A DNA stretch of 64,000 bases from Chimonanthus salicifolius (lineage: Eukaryota; Streptophyta; Magnoliopsida; Laurales; Calycanthaceae), in NCBI GenBank assembly GCA_013350335.1, contig CM023536.1:46384314-46448313 (forward strand). The letters are read 5' to 3'. The notes below the pieces were generated by a model. That model saw only the letters and a list, made by a program, of their open reading frames with translations, did not search any database and had not been told where the DNA came from. Within the stretch, counting starts at the first letter, position 1. Each line of letters begins with the position of its first letter. Below, one piece after another: positions 1 to 11,260 of the stretch. The translations under genes were made by a program, and so were the position numbers.

Positions 1-662
1 TTAACTTCGCTAGTGTGGTTGAGTTTCAATCCATTAGGTTTTGCTTCCTTTCATGTCACTTTATCTTATTGATCTTAAAGTAATTGATTTACTCTCAATT
101 AATTTTAAAATCAAATATAATATAAAATAAATAGAATAAGTTTAAGTAACCGCGATTCACATGTCATATTGAACAAGACGATTAAATCTAAATGGTAGAA
201 TTAGAAATAACCACGTAGAAACAATTTTAAGATAACTCTAATAGATAACAAATTGAAAGAAACTTGTTTGTGATAGTGTAACCATATAAGTAGAAGACTA
301 AAAATGACCCTAGTATATAGAGTTGAAAGGTTAATACAAGGAAAATGGATAAACCAATAAAAGTATGGAGAGAAAGGATAAAGAAAGGATAAAGAAAGAC
401 AACACTAGTACATATAGTGACAGACTGTGGTTTATGCTAGCGTCAAATAGAGAAGTAGAACTTAAAAAGTAGCACCGGATAGATATAATTATGAATTTGA
501 CAACCACGAACAAAGCGTTTATTCAATTCCTTCATGATATTCAAATACTTAGGTCGCACAAAAGATATTATTTATCAGTATTTATTGAAAGTACTGTCAT
601 ATGGAAATCTAGGTCTCTAATTTACCATAACTTACAAAAGGAAAGATCTAGTGTTGGGTGCA
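1..662. other. Flanking intergenic DNA
   Basis: AT-rich sequence left of the Copia insertion. I see no coding signature, RNA gene or recognisable repeat. Short open frames here have no family motif and look like chance. Confidence 0.6.
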
Positions 663-667
663 TATGT

Positions 668-873
668 TGTTGGCGTGAGCTGTTAGAATCCAAAGAAATA
701 GGAAGTATAGCTGTAGACAGGAATATAGGATCATTTCCTGTAAGGTAGGAAATGATCTATGCCATGATTGTAGCATATACCAAAACAGGGATAATAATCT
801 TACCTATTTATTTGTACTCTCTCAATGTAATTATTATGAAAGAAAATGAATACAACTTGTGTAAGATTTGACA
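668..873 (+). repeat. 5' LTR of the Copia element
   Basis: 206 bp, beginning TGTTGGCG and ending TTTGACA, preceded by target duplication TATGT. It differs from the 3' LTR by two A/G changes (in AGGATC versus AGAATC and in GATAAT versus GATGAT). Confidence 0.95.
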
Positions 874-886
874 TGCTATCAGAGCA
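874..886 (+). promoter_or_regulatory. Primer-binding site, tRNA-iMet type
   Basis: TGCTATCAGAGCA directly follows the LTR. It matches the usual plant iMet primer complement TGGTATCAGAGC except for one G-to-C change. Reverse transcription would start here. Confidence 0.8.
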
Positions 887-1510
887 TTAGGAATTCGATC
901 CTTGGCTTCGATCATCATCGTTTTTTTTATCTTTTTTTTTATTCTATTTTTTTTCTCTCTTCATGCGCGTCAAGAATACCGAAAAAAAAGGGAGGAAAAA
1001 ACCCAAGCAGAGTTTTTTCCATCCCTCTGCTCGATTCACTGCAGACCTGTCCTTCCGGCGTCGGTGCCTCGCCGCCCATTTCCGCTGCTCCCGATCTTCA
1101 ATCTTTGGCAAGGCAATACCCAAACTTCTCTTTCCCTCTCCTTATTAAACCCGAGCTGCTGCCGTTCTCTGTATTTTTTTCCCATCAACGAAGAAGGAAA
1201 AGAAACAGAGCAGAGAAAAGAAATTGAGCAGCGCCGAGCCTCCGCCAGAGAGTTCAAACCCCAAACACGATTCCAGCTGTGCCCAGAGTGCCGATTTCGA
1301 CCCTAATCGAGCCACCAAAGCCCTCGTCCGGATCCGTGATTCTGCGTCGGTAGCCATACCTCTCCGACCAACTGCGAAGCGACAGACACCCAGGTGCCAA
1401 AAACTCTTTTTTTTTTTTACGCAGGAATCCGACCGGATCAGACATCAGATCTGCTTCTATATCTGACATAAACAAAAAAAAAAACAACGGAATTTTTTTT
1501 TTTTCAAGCT
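887..1510 (+). other. Copia 5' leader
   Basis: Untranslated leader between primer site and gag, with several T-rich tracts (about 917-957, 1408-1419 and 1492-1505) and C/T-rich stretches. Open frames here show no family motif. Confidence 0.6.
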
Positions 1511-2540
1511 ATGACCAGTACAGACAGTGGTCCTTCAACCTCCATCCTCACCACCCTTACCGATCAAATGACTGAAGCTCTATCCAAAGTGCAGACCCCG
1601 ACCCCGACCTCCGACAACTCCACTACTGTAATTGGCATCAAGTTGGATGGTTCCAACTACGCCCTTTGGTCTCAGGTTGTTGAGATGTAACAACTCCACT
1701 ACTGCAATCGGCATCAAGTTGGATGGTTCCAACTACGCCCTTTGGTCTCAGGTTGTCGAGATGTACATCTCAGGCAAAGACAAACTGGGATTTATCAACA
1801 GTGATTGTCCACCGCCGCCGCAAGCAGACCCATCTTTTCGAAAGTGGCATACTGATAATGCCATTGTCAAAGGATGGTTGATAAACTCTTTGGACCCGAC
1901 CGTCATCGGCAATTTCATCGATTTCCCACTGTAAAATCAGTCTGGGATGCCATTGCTACGACCTATTTTGATGGCAGTGATACGTCCCAGGTCTACGAAC
2001 TCCAGCGACGAGTGGCTCGCCTGAGACAAGCCGGCGGCTCCCTTGAGAAATTCTACACCGATCTGCAAGGGTTCTGGCGAGAAATTGATCTCCAGCGTCC
2101 GAACCTGTTGGAATGCCCCACTGACATCCATCACTACAATACTTTGCTCCAAGAGGATCGCGTCTACACCTTCCTCGATGGGCTCGATGACCGGCTTGAC
2201 AACATTCGCAGTGATGTCCTCCAGATACGGCCATTCCCTTCCATTGAGCAAGCCTATGCCCATGTTCGTCGGTCGTCGGGAGGCTCTCCGGCAGGCCGTT
2301 ATGAGCGCCGGCGATCCTGACATGGCCTTTAGCATGGTTCTGAACATCAAGGGGCTGAAACTAAGCCCTGCCCCCTCATACTCTGGAGCGGCCTCCAGCT
2401 AGCACACGGGACAACCCATTGTGACCCCTAGGTCACGAACTGTCGGACATACCCCTCTTGGAACAAAATGTTCCCATTGTGGAAATCAACGGCATACAAG
2501 TGACAATTGCTTTAAAAAAGTTGGCTACCCTGACTGGTAA
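1511..2540 (+). pseudogene. Copia gag (UBN2/retrotran_gag type), broken
   Basis: The frame starts at ATG 1511 with MTSTDSGPSTS. The gag core motif KLDGSNYALW and a later YFDGSD...YELQRR segment are typical of plant Copia gag (UBN2 family). A CCHC zinc knuckle, CSHCGNQRHTSDNC, lies near 2468-2509 and binds RNA in functional copies; the frame ends at TAA 2538. The gene is broken by a 76-bp tandem duplication (1614-1765) that adds a stop and shifts frame. Further frame changes occur near 1930 and 2280. It would have encoded the capsid/nucleocapsid protein. Confidence 0.88.
1614..1765 (+). repeat. 76-bp tandem duplication inside gag
   Basis: Copies 1614-1689 and 1690-1765 are nearly identical (for example CTGTAATTGG versus CTGCAATCGG). 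The length is not a multiple of three, so the second copy is out of frame and a TAA arises at the junction. Confidence 0.92.
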
Positions 2541-2551
2541 AAAAAGTCAAC

Positions 2552-5500
2552 TATAACGCTCCGCCCTTTTTCACTCGCTTAGCTTTCCGAAAATCAGAGT
2601 CTATTTTTTTTTTTTAAAGAAGAGTGATAGAGAGCGGGACGTCATAACCCGAGCTAAGGCCGAACTTCTAAAGTCTGACCCTTAACTGGCCAACCCTATG
2701 TGTGCATGGACCAAGTCCATGAAAACGGTTCACACATAACAATATAAAGATGCGGAATTAAAATCATCACATGCGGAATAATAATAGAACCAAGTTCTAT
2801 TCCATTCTAGATAGCGAAGTACGTCAAGTCTTTATTCCATAATTAACATAAAATAATTATCCAACCAAACATCCAACCATAGCAAATCATCTAAGTTATT
2901 ACATGTCCGAAGTCTAGTTACTCAAATTACAAAATATAAACTAAAAGCATCCAAGTTCCTATGTTTGGCCCGTTTCGCGTTCATCCTTCTCCTTGTTTCC
3001 TGTATCATCTACTAGGGTAGAAGTAGGGCGTTAGAACAACGCGCCTAGTAGGTATTCCAAATAGGGCTAACACATTGTTAATACAAGCATATGTAATAAT
3101 ATCATAATGTCAAAACCATATAAACCATGCCATGCAATGATGACAAATGCAATGAGTCTCATCCATCACATGTACATTTAAGTACCCCCCACATAGGTCT
3201 TGTGGATGCCCCGACGGAGTGTGGACCCTCTGGTTTCTTCCTGATGGAAAAGCACATCAAGGTATCCCACATAGGTTTTTTGGACGCCCCGACGGAGTAT
3301 GGCCCCTCCGACTACATATCCTTCACCTTATGCCATGCATGAGATGCAAATGAATCACATGCTATTTTATCATATAAACATAGCATTTAAAATCACAATT
3401 TGAAACATATCCTTTGCAACTTATATTCATAAAAAATAAGATAAAAACAATGTACATAAACCCATGGTTTCAAAGAGGTGGAATTCTACCAAAGACTACT
3501 ACGTGTCCTTATGCTTTCGTCCGGTAACCTCTCACGATCGTAAACACCTTGTGAGGTCCCGTTACCTTATAACATATCAATCAATTAAAACATGTTCCTT
3601 TTGATTTCCTATTATGTTTAAGTCCATAAACCATTCCTCATGGGGTTCAGCCATACCCCATGACCGAACCCATGATCTATCACTTTCATCCTTTATTACA
3701 ACTTTGCCATTGGTCTAATCTTTAATTAATATTTCATTCATTTTAATAAGCCATACATAGACCCTATTCCACCAAATAATTCCCATGGGGTTCGGCCATA
3801 CACCATGGCCGAACCCATGGTCCATTAATTCACTTAATTACAATAATGCCATTGTACCTAATAACATAACCAATAACATAAACCATGAACATAGGTCTAT
3901 ATGTAATTAAATCCCTCATTACCTTAAACATGCCTAACTACTCTAAGTGTCCCTTAAAATATTCCAACATATGCTTCATCATATAATTCATGTGGTTCGG
4001 CCATACACCATGGTCGAACCCTATGTCCATTATTTTCACCTATTTACAAAATTGCCATCCATGGCTATCATTCCATTATTCTCATTTACAATATATTTAA
4101 GCTAATAAATAAACCACTAACAAGATTCATGGGGTTCGGCCATGGTGCCATACACCATGGCCAAACCCATGATCTTTCATTTTCAGCCAATATTACCAAA
4201 TTGCCATTACCTCCATCATTGTCTCTCCATTAATCCAATCACCATATTAAGTCCATACATGATCCATAAAATTGATTTATGGGGTTCGGCCAAGCACCAT
4301 GGTCGAACCCTATGATGTCTGACTTTCCATTTTCATTAACTTCCTTACTTGAATCCATAAATCAAGGTTCCTTCCATAATTATAAACTTTCTAATTTAAT
4401 AACCATCCTCCATGGGGTTCGGCCATACACCATGGCCAAACCCTATGGTTCATAATCTTGACAATTATTAATCCTTGATCTTCCATTTACTCACTTCCCA
4501 TTTATTTAATCCAACATAAATTCCTTAATAATTTAAATCCATAAAATACCTCATGGGATTCGGCCATACACCATGGCTGAACCCATGATCTTTCAATTTG
4601 GCCTATATTTACAACTTTGTCATCCATAAAAACATAACCAATACTTCTCCCTGGGGTTTGGCCCTTCATCATGGCCGAACCCTATGGTTCATCAGCTTCT
4701 CTTAAACTATTTAAACCCATATAAATTTATTAACCAACTCCCATAGTTTTCATCATTAAAAATCTATACATTTACCATATCTTTCCATGGGGTTCGGCCA
4801 TGCACCATGGCCGAACCCTATCATCCATCCTTTCCATTAAATTTATTATGATCATCTCCTAATTCTCTTCCATGGGGTTCGGCCATACACTATGGCCGAA
4901 TCCTATGGTTCTTTACTTTAAACAAAAACATCAAAATACCAAACGGTTCTGTGACTCCTCCGGTTCTCCTTCGCTCCGACGTGTTCTGGCTTTTTCAATC
5001 TTTCACTTCTTTGCACCCTTGCTGGCTGCCTTCCTCTTCTCTGAATAATGCCATGCGCCCTTGTTGTTTTGCTGCCCCTCTTCTATAAAAATTCCACACG
5101 GTAAGATAGTAATTGTCGTGTGCCCCTTGCTGCCCTTCCCTTATCCACTTCTTTCACTTGGTCTTATGTTACTTGAAATAGCCATTGCCTAATGCCCTGT
5201 GCTCCTTGCTGAAATAGCTATTGTCGTGTGCTCCTTGTATCTTTCTTCCAATCGATTCTATGTTTTTAGAAGGTGCTATGCGCCCCTTTTGTTGCCTCTT
5301 TTATTACTTCCAATTGGTCTCAATTTAGAAGGTGCCATGCGCCCCTTCTCATAGCCATTGCCGTACGCCCTTTTTAATCAAGGAAAGGCCCCTTGTTAAA
5401 TGATAATGATCTTATGCGCCTAACCTTGGATATGGAAATCCCTATACACGGCCATGCATCTTTATTTAATCTTAGACATCTTATTTATTTAGCAATCCCT

Positions 5501-5764
5501 TTTTTAAAAATATTCTAGCACATCATGGATATGGATATCTAGAATTCAGCCTTGCACAATTATCCCATTCCTTATTTATATAATATTGCATTACTAATTA
5601 AATTCAGCCCCATTTAATTTATTTGAAACCATTTTCACAATCCGTTGGGTCTTAATTGGGCATGACCCAACACTTTACCCATCTAAGGTCCATATATATT
5701 AATTTCACAAATCAAATGGGTAATTTTCATATATATTAATAACTTGAAAATCCAGAGTGTTACA
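2552..5764 (-). repeat. 3' LTR (3.2 kb) of the nested chromovirus
   Basis: Read on the minus strand it starts TGTAACACTCTGG at 5764 and ends near 2552 (GAGCGTTATA, where the solo LTR has GGGTGTCACA). It shares with the solo LTR the polyA-adjacent segment, the hairpin array, and a duplicated block containing CCGACGGAGT (about 3180-3320). Confidence 0.85.
3639..4908. repeat. Array of about ten GGTTCGGCC hairpins
   Basis: About ten imperfect palindromes of the form ATGGGGTTCGGCCAT...ATGGCCGAACCC occur 80-220 bp apart, for example near 3639, 3785, 3990, 4130, 4280, 4415, 4555, 4650, 4790 and 4871. Stems are about 12-15 bp. Spacers are unrelated AT-rich sequence. Confidence 0.92.
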
Positions 5765-5823
5765 ATACAACCTTTTTTTAAAATTTTCGTCCCGAAAATC
5801 GAGTGACGTAGGGTTTCAAACAT

Positions 5824-7098
5824 TTACATAAATAACTTAGGATGAGCTGTTCTCATTTCTGACTTGAGTTCTCAAGTGGCTTCCTCAATGCCATGTCGAT
5901 CCCATACCACCTTGACAAATTGGATCGCTCGGTTCCACAATACCTTTTATTCTGTGTCCACCACTTGGACAGGTTTTTCGACGTATGTCACGTCGCTTTG
6001 GATCTCTATGTCTTGCATGTTCAGTACATGAGAAGGATCCGGATTGTACTTCCTCAACATCGATATATGGAACACATCGTGTAAAGATGCCAACTGTGAA
6101 GGGAGTGCCAATTGATAAGCCACGTCCCCCATCCTTCTTATGATTGAAAACGGTCCCACATATCTTGGCAACAATTTCCCTTTCTTTCTAAATCTCATGT
6201 GTCCCTTTTGTGGCGAGACTTTCAAGAACACCATGTCCCCCACTTCAAATTCAAGGAATCTCCTCCTCTTGTCAGCATAGCTCTTCTGACGACTCTGCGC
6301 AGTCAATAGATGCTGCCGTATCATCTGTATCTGCGCTGTAATCTCTGCAACCAACTTAGGTCTAATCAGTGCAAGCTCACCGGCCTCTGTCCAGCACATT
6401 GGTGACCTACAAGGTCTACCACATAATGCCTCAAATGGAGCCATCTAGAGGCTTGCCTGATAACTGTTGTTGTATGAGAATTCTACCAACGGCAAGTGAT
6501 CCTCCCATCCACCCTTGAAATCTAACATGCATGTTCTCAGTATATCTTCCAATGTCTGTATTGTCCTCTCAGACTGCCCATCAGTCTGTGGATGGAATGC
6601 TGTGCTAGTCAGTATATCTGTTCCCATGGTCGACTGCATGCTTTGCCATATTTTGCCGGTAAATCAACCATCTCTGTCGGACACAATAGTCCGAGGAATA
6701 CCATATAATCTGATGATATCCTTGATATACCGCCGACTTAAAGTCTCGGATGAGTCTGTCATCTTAATGGGAATGAAATGTACAGACTTGGTCAGTCGGT
6801 CCACCACTACCCATATCGCATCGTTGACCTTTGAAGACCTTGGCAACCCTGTCACAAAATCCATGGAAATGTGTTCCCATTTCCATTCCGGCACTGGTAA
6901 GGGTTTGAGTAACCCTAGTGGCTTCTGATGTTCCTTCTTAACCTGCTGACATGTTAAGCAATAAGCCACATACCTCTTAAGTCCGTGCCACCAGTAATGT
7001 CTCTTTAGGTCTTGATACATCTTGATGCTGCCCGGATGAATAGAGAATTTGGTCTGATGTGCCTCAATCAGTAACTCTTTTCTGCAGCTCTTAGGCAC
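5824..7098 (-). pseudogene. Chromovirus integrase and chromodomain (3' end of pol)
   Basis: From 7098 leftwards the minus strand encodes an integrase zinc-binding region (HQTKFSIHPG...CLTCQQVK), a core with MDFVTGLPRS and [29 protein letters not shown] carrying the catalytic Glu, and the Gypsy C-terminal segment MAPFEALCGRPCRSP. After a frameshift near 5945 a chromodomain follows (VLWNRAIQFVKV...), in which the usual Trp codon is TGA; the frame ends at 5824. A stop or frame change also lies near 6640. In working relatives this domain directs integration into heterochromatin. Upstream pol (reverse transcriptase, RNase H) is missing. Confidence 0.88.
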
Positions 7099-7262
7099 AT
7101 ATATCCATCCTCAGAATACAAGACCTTATCCTGGTCGTAACTCCCATTCCGATATGACTTCACCAGTAATCATCTTGGCCCATATCTCCTCCACTTCTAG
7201 GTCTATCCGCTGTTCCTCTTCAATCTTATCAAGTACCACTAAATTATATCAAAATCACTATA

Positions 7263-7660
7263 TCAACCTGTGAGTTTCATCCTTGCAGAGTTTACTCTAT
7301 CTCATGTTATCTCTTTCTTTTTTTTTCCTCTCGTGAACCCATTTACGATCTTATGTAGATCAATGCATTCTGTTTCACTTTACCTGCTACCAAGATATTT
7401 TCCATACGTACTTGTTAAATACGTTCATTCGTCTACTCTCTGTGTGAGGTAGCCTGCCAATACGAGCCTATGCTTAAGTCTTTTATTGATTCCATTTTAA
7501 CTAGGTTTCTAGCTGCACTCTCCTGGAACTCTATCGGCTAACTAAAGAGTCAGCTGGCCAATCTAACTCGGCAGTCGCCCATAGCTTCCCATTCGAGTTT
7601 TACTAGACTTTTAACCTTTCCCCTATGTACTTCTCCCAAAAGTAAGATTATCATCAGGTA
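7263..7660. other. Unassigned junction segment inside the Copia element
   Basis: Between the chromovirus pol remnant and recognisable Copia pol lie about 400 bp with no clear coding signal on either strand. It should correspond to the Copia protease or to chromovirus sequence, but I can recognise neither. Confidence 0.4.
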
Positions 7661-10600
7661 ATCTTCAGGATATTCTCACCAAGTAGATAATTGGGCATGA
7701 TACTTATAGGTGGGTGGGAGGGTGGCGGTTGGGCTCTACTACATGGACGACGTCTGCGTGGGTCATGTTTTTCACCTCCAGAGTGATGGGAGGGAATGAC
7801 AAATCTAGTTATGGTATCGACGTTTGGGGCATCCTAATTTTGGTTATCTAAAACATTTATTACCTGATCTTTTTTCTAATAAGGTGTTGTCTGATCTTAA
7901 ATGTAATACATGCATTGTCACTAAAAGTCACCGTACTTCATATTTACCAAGTATGAATAAAAGCATTATTCCATTTACTCTCGTTCATTCTGATGTGTGG
8001 GGACCCTCCCCTATCTCTACAGGTTCGGGGGTCTGTTGGTTAGTTACTTTTATTGACGACTGTACTCGTATGACATGGCTGTACCTGCTGAAACATAAAG
8101 ATGATGTGTTCTCGGTATTTGAATCCTTCCATGCGATGATCCAAACTCAGTTTTCCGCCACACTCCAAGTTATCCGTTCTGACAATGGCGACGAATATGT
8201 CAATCAGCGTTTTCGCACCTACTTCAACCACCATGGACTCATTCATGAGACATCATGTCCTCAAACTCCTCAGCAAAACGGTGTCGTTGAGCGGAAGAAC
8301 CATCATATTCTGGAAACTGCCCGAGCTCTTCTCCACGGATCTCATGTGCCGACCCGATACTGGCCTGATGCGGTATCCACCGCTGTCCATCTACTTAACT
8401 GACTTCCCTCCAAAGTCTTACATTTTAAGACTCCGCTCCAGGTCCTGGTATCCCATGCCTCTCTTCCCATAGCTCTAATGCTCCCTCCCCGAGTATTTGG
8501 TTATGTGGCTTATGTGCATCTTCACGAGAATCAACGCACCAAACTGGATCCTTGTACTCTCCGCTGCCTCTTCTTAGGCTACGGCGTGCACCAGAAGGGC
8601 TATAAATGCTATAATCCCTCTACCCGCCGCCTATATGTAACTATGGATGTCACCTTCCTGGAGTCCGACACTTTTTTCTCCAGCCCCAACTCTTCTCTCC
8701 AGGAGGAGACACGAGATGAAGAGCAGAATTGGTTGCAATTTGACTGGCCAAACAATGGAACAATGGCAGATGCAGTACCACAATTAGAGCTAGTTGAGCC
8801 CTCAAGGCTGGATAAGCCTACAGAGCAGGATGCATCGTCAAAAAATGACATGCCTTCAAGCCCCCCCTCTTCCTCAGTACCTGCAGACCCATCTCTTGAG
8901 AATATCCCTGAGGTAAGCACTCTTAACACACATTCAGATATCAGTAACTTGAATACTCCTGCTAGATACACATTACCTTTCAGGGAAAATCGTGGCAAGC
9001 CACCGAAAAGATACTCTCCTGATGCTGAAGAGCGAAGATCAAAGCGTCTGCCAATTATGTGTCTACCAAGAGATTAACCGAACCTCTAAGAGTGTTTGTC
9101 CACGTACTTTCCTCAAGTTAAGTTCCAGCTGGGATTCATGAAGCCTTGTCTGGTTCAAAATGGACTCAGGCAATAAAGGAAGACATGGAGGCACTTCTAA
9201 AGAATGACACATGGACCTTAGTTCCATTATCGGAAGGGAAGAAAGCAGTAGGATGCAAATGGGTATTCTCCATCAAACACAAGGCAGATGGATCGATCGA
9301 AAGGTACAAAGCAAGACTAGTGGCAAAAGGTTATACACAAACATATGGGGTCGGCTACCAAGAGACGTTTTCACCAGTTGCGAAACTGAGCACAATTAGG
9401 ATACTGTTATCTCTTGTAGCCAACCTTGACTGGCCACTACATCAATTTGATGTAAAGAATGCCTTTCTACACGGCGATCTTGAAGAAGAAGTGTACATGG
9501 ACCTACCTCCAGGATACAAAGCATCCACTGAGACCAAGGTTGTGTGCAAACTACAACGAGCACTATATGGCTTGAAACAATCACCTCGAGCATGGTTTGG
9601 TCGATTCAGTATGGCAATGAGGAAATACGGATTCAAGCAAAGCAACTCTGATTATACACTATTCATAAAACATAAATTGGACAAGGTAACTGTGTTGATA
9701 GTTTATGTGGATGATATGATTATCACAGGAGATGATGAAGAAGAAATATCAAGACTACAGAAGGAATTGGCCACCGAATTTGAGATGAAGAACTTGGGAG
9801 GACTCAAGTACTTCCTGGGAATTGAAGTTGCCAGGTCCAGATAAGGAATATTTCTTTCCCAAAGGAAGTATGTGTTCGACGTATTAACTGAGGCAGGAAT
9901 GCTGGAGTGCAAGGCAGTGGATACCCCAATTGTTCAAAATCACAAACTTGGAGAATATTCAAATCAAGCACCAATGAACAAAGAGAGGTACCATAGGTTA
10001 GTTGGCAAACTTATATACCTATCATACACTTGTCCAGACATTGCATACACTATAAGCGTGGTTAGCCAATTTATGCATAATCCGAGTGAAGATCACATGG
10101 ATGCTGTAATCCTGATACTAAGATACTTGAAGTTGTCACCTGGAAAAGGGTCTTATGTTTTCAAAGAATAGCCATTTAAAAATTAATGGCTACACAAATG
10201 TAGACTGGGCTGGAAACATCTCAGACAGAAAATCTACTTCAGGTTACTTTATGTTTGTCGGTGGGAATCTTGTTACATGGAGAAGTAAGAAGCAAAAGGT
10301 GGTTACACTTTCCAGTGCAGAAACAGAATTCCGTGGAATGGCAAAAGGGCTTTGTGAACTACTCTGGATCAAGAGACTACTTACTGAACTTGGTTTCGCC
10401 CCGACTTCAGAAATGGATCTCTTTTGTGACAACAAAGCTGCTATCTCAATATCCCACGACCCTGTCCAACATGACCGCACAAAACATGTGGAAGTAGATC
10501 GACATTTTATCAAGGAGAACTTGGAAGGGAAAATAATTCGATTTCCATTTGTGAAGTCTAAAGACCAACTAGCAGACGTACTGACAAAGGTGGTATCAAG

Positions 10601-10661
10601 CAAAGAGTTTTACAACTCACTTAACAAGTTGTGCATCAGAGACTTGTATGCATCAACTTGA
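7661..10661 (+). pseudogene. Copia pol: integrase, reverse transcriptase, RNase H; broken
   Basis: A GAG-pre-integrase motif (LWYRRLGHPNFGYLKHL, from about 7809) is followed by the integrase core with HSDVWGP, RSDNGDEY and QNGVVERKN, which supply D, D and E. The reverse transcriptase (9146-9844) has KARLVAKGYTQ, DVKNAFLHGDL and the catalytic YVDDM. RNase H (10155-10661) has DWAGN, SSAETEF and CDNKAA and ends LCIRDLYAST. Defects are stops at 8400 (TGA), 9119 (TAA) and 9842 (TAA), plus frame changes near 9050 and 10170. Each stop fits a C-to-T change in CGA or CAA. Further stops lie upstream of 7809. Confidence 0.93.
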
Positions 10662-10668
10662 GGAGGAG
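10658..10668 (+). promoter_or_regulatory. Polypurine tract of the Copia element
   Basis: TTGAGGAGGAG abuts the 3' LTR start at 10669, as is usual for plant Copia elements, and would prime plus-strand synthesis. Confidence 0.85.
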
Positions 10669-10874
10669 TGTTGGCGTGAGCTGTTAGAATCCAAAGAAAT
10701 AGGAAGTATAGCTGTAGACAGGAATATAGAATCATTTCCTGTAAGGTAGGAAATGATCTATGCCATGATTGTAGCATATACCAAAACAGGGATGATAATC
10801 TTACCTATTTATTTGTACTCTCTCAATGTAATTATTATGAAAGAAAATGAATACAACTTGTGTAAGATTTGACA
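10669..10874 (+). repeat. 3' LTR of the Copia element
   Basis: 206 bp, starting TGTTGGCG and ending TTTGACA, followed by target duplication TATGT at 10875-10879. It differs from the 5' LTR at two positions. Confidence 0.95.
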
Positions 10875-10879
10875 TATGT

Positions 10880-11260
10880 TTAAGCAAAGCTATGTAAAGA
10901 CTGAATATGTGACACACATGCAAGAGATCATCTAGAGCATGCATCCACTAGACCCTACTGTTATGGACCATACATTAAACAGTTCCCAACCATATTGTAC
11001 ATGGATTGAAGGGGTGTATTTCTGGAGCATATGAATGGAACTTCAAGGAAAAAAACAGTAAACCGATGGTCCACATTCAGTGATGGAAAGTCCTCCAATT
11101 GGTGGCTATGATCATCTCAATAATGGGAGTTCTTGGGGCATGGCTCATCTACAAAGTCCCAGCATGAGTATTCTGGATCCTGTTTAAGAGCTTCATTAAC
11201 AAAATTACAATCGACTGCACCAGACTATTCATGGAATTTTGCCCCTTATCTGTCATTCAA
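10880..11260. other. DNA downstream of the receptor kinase (possible 3' UTR)
   Basis: About 380 bp between the Copia target duplication and the kinase stop codon. It probably contains the 3' UTR of the minus-strand gene, but I cannot place a polyadenylation site with confidence. Confidence 0.4.

Larger units (their letters stand above)
2552..7262 (-). mobile_element. Ty3/Gypsy chromovirus fragment nested in the Copia element
   Basis: On the minus strand the order is truncated pol (7.1 to 5.82 kb), a short A-rich tract, then one LTR (5764 down to 2552). There is no second LTR and no gag or reverse transcriptase, so the copy is truncated inside pol. The LTR is homologous to the solo LTR at 17036-21011: both start TGTAACAC and share the GGTTCGGCC hairpins and the closing purine/polyA stretch. 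The long LTR and C-terminal chromodomain suggest the Tekay/Del branch. The right breakpoint is only approximate. Confidence 0.85.
668..10874 (+). mobile_element. Ty1/Copia LTR retrotransposon, defective, with a nested chromovirus fragment
   Basis: The element is bounded by two 206-bp LTRs (668-873 and 10669-10874) that both begin TGTTGG and end GACA. It is flanked by the 5-bp target duplication TATGT (663-667 and 10875-10879). A tRNA-iMet-type primer site follows the 5' LTR and a purine tract precedes the 3' LTR. Domain order is gag, integrase, reverse transcriptase, RNase H, which is the Copia order. The protease region is lost or unrecognisable where a reverse-oriented chromovirus piece (2552 to about 7262) interrupts the element. 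Gag and pol carry frameshifts and stops, so this copy cannot encode its own transposition proteins. The LTRs differ at only two of 206 positions. It lies about 390 bp beyond the receptor-kinase stop codon. Confidence 0.95.

Noticed and set aside
7263..7267. TCAAC at 7263-7267 as a target duplication matching TCAAC before 2552
   Set aside because: The chromovirus is truncated inside pol on that side, so a matching 5-mer is likely chance.
11083..11187. A 34-codon plus-strand frame just beyond the Copia element that looks coding-like in composition
   Set aside because: No recognisable domain, no upstream continuation (TAA at 11059), and it lies in the likely 3' UTR of the minus-strand kinase.
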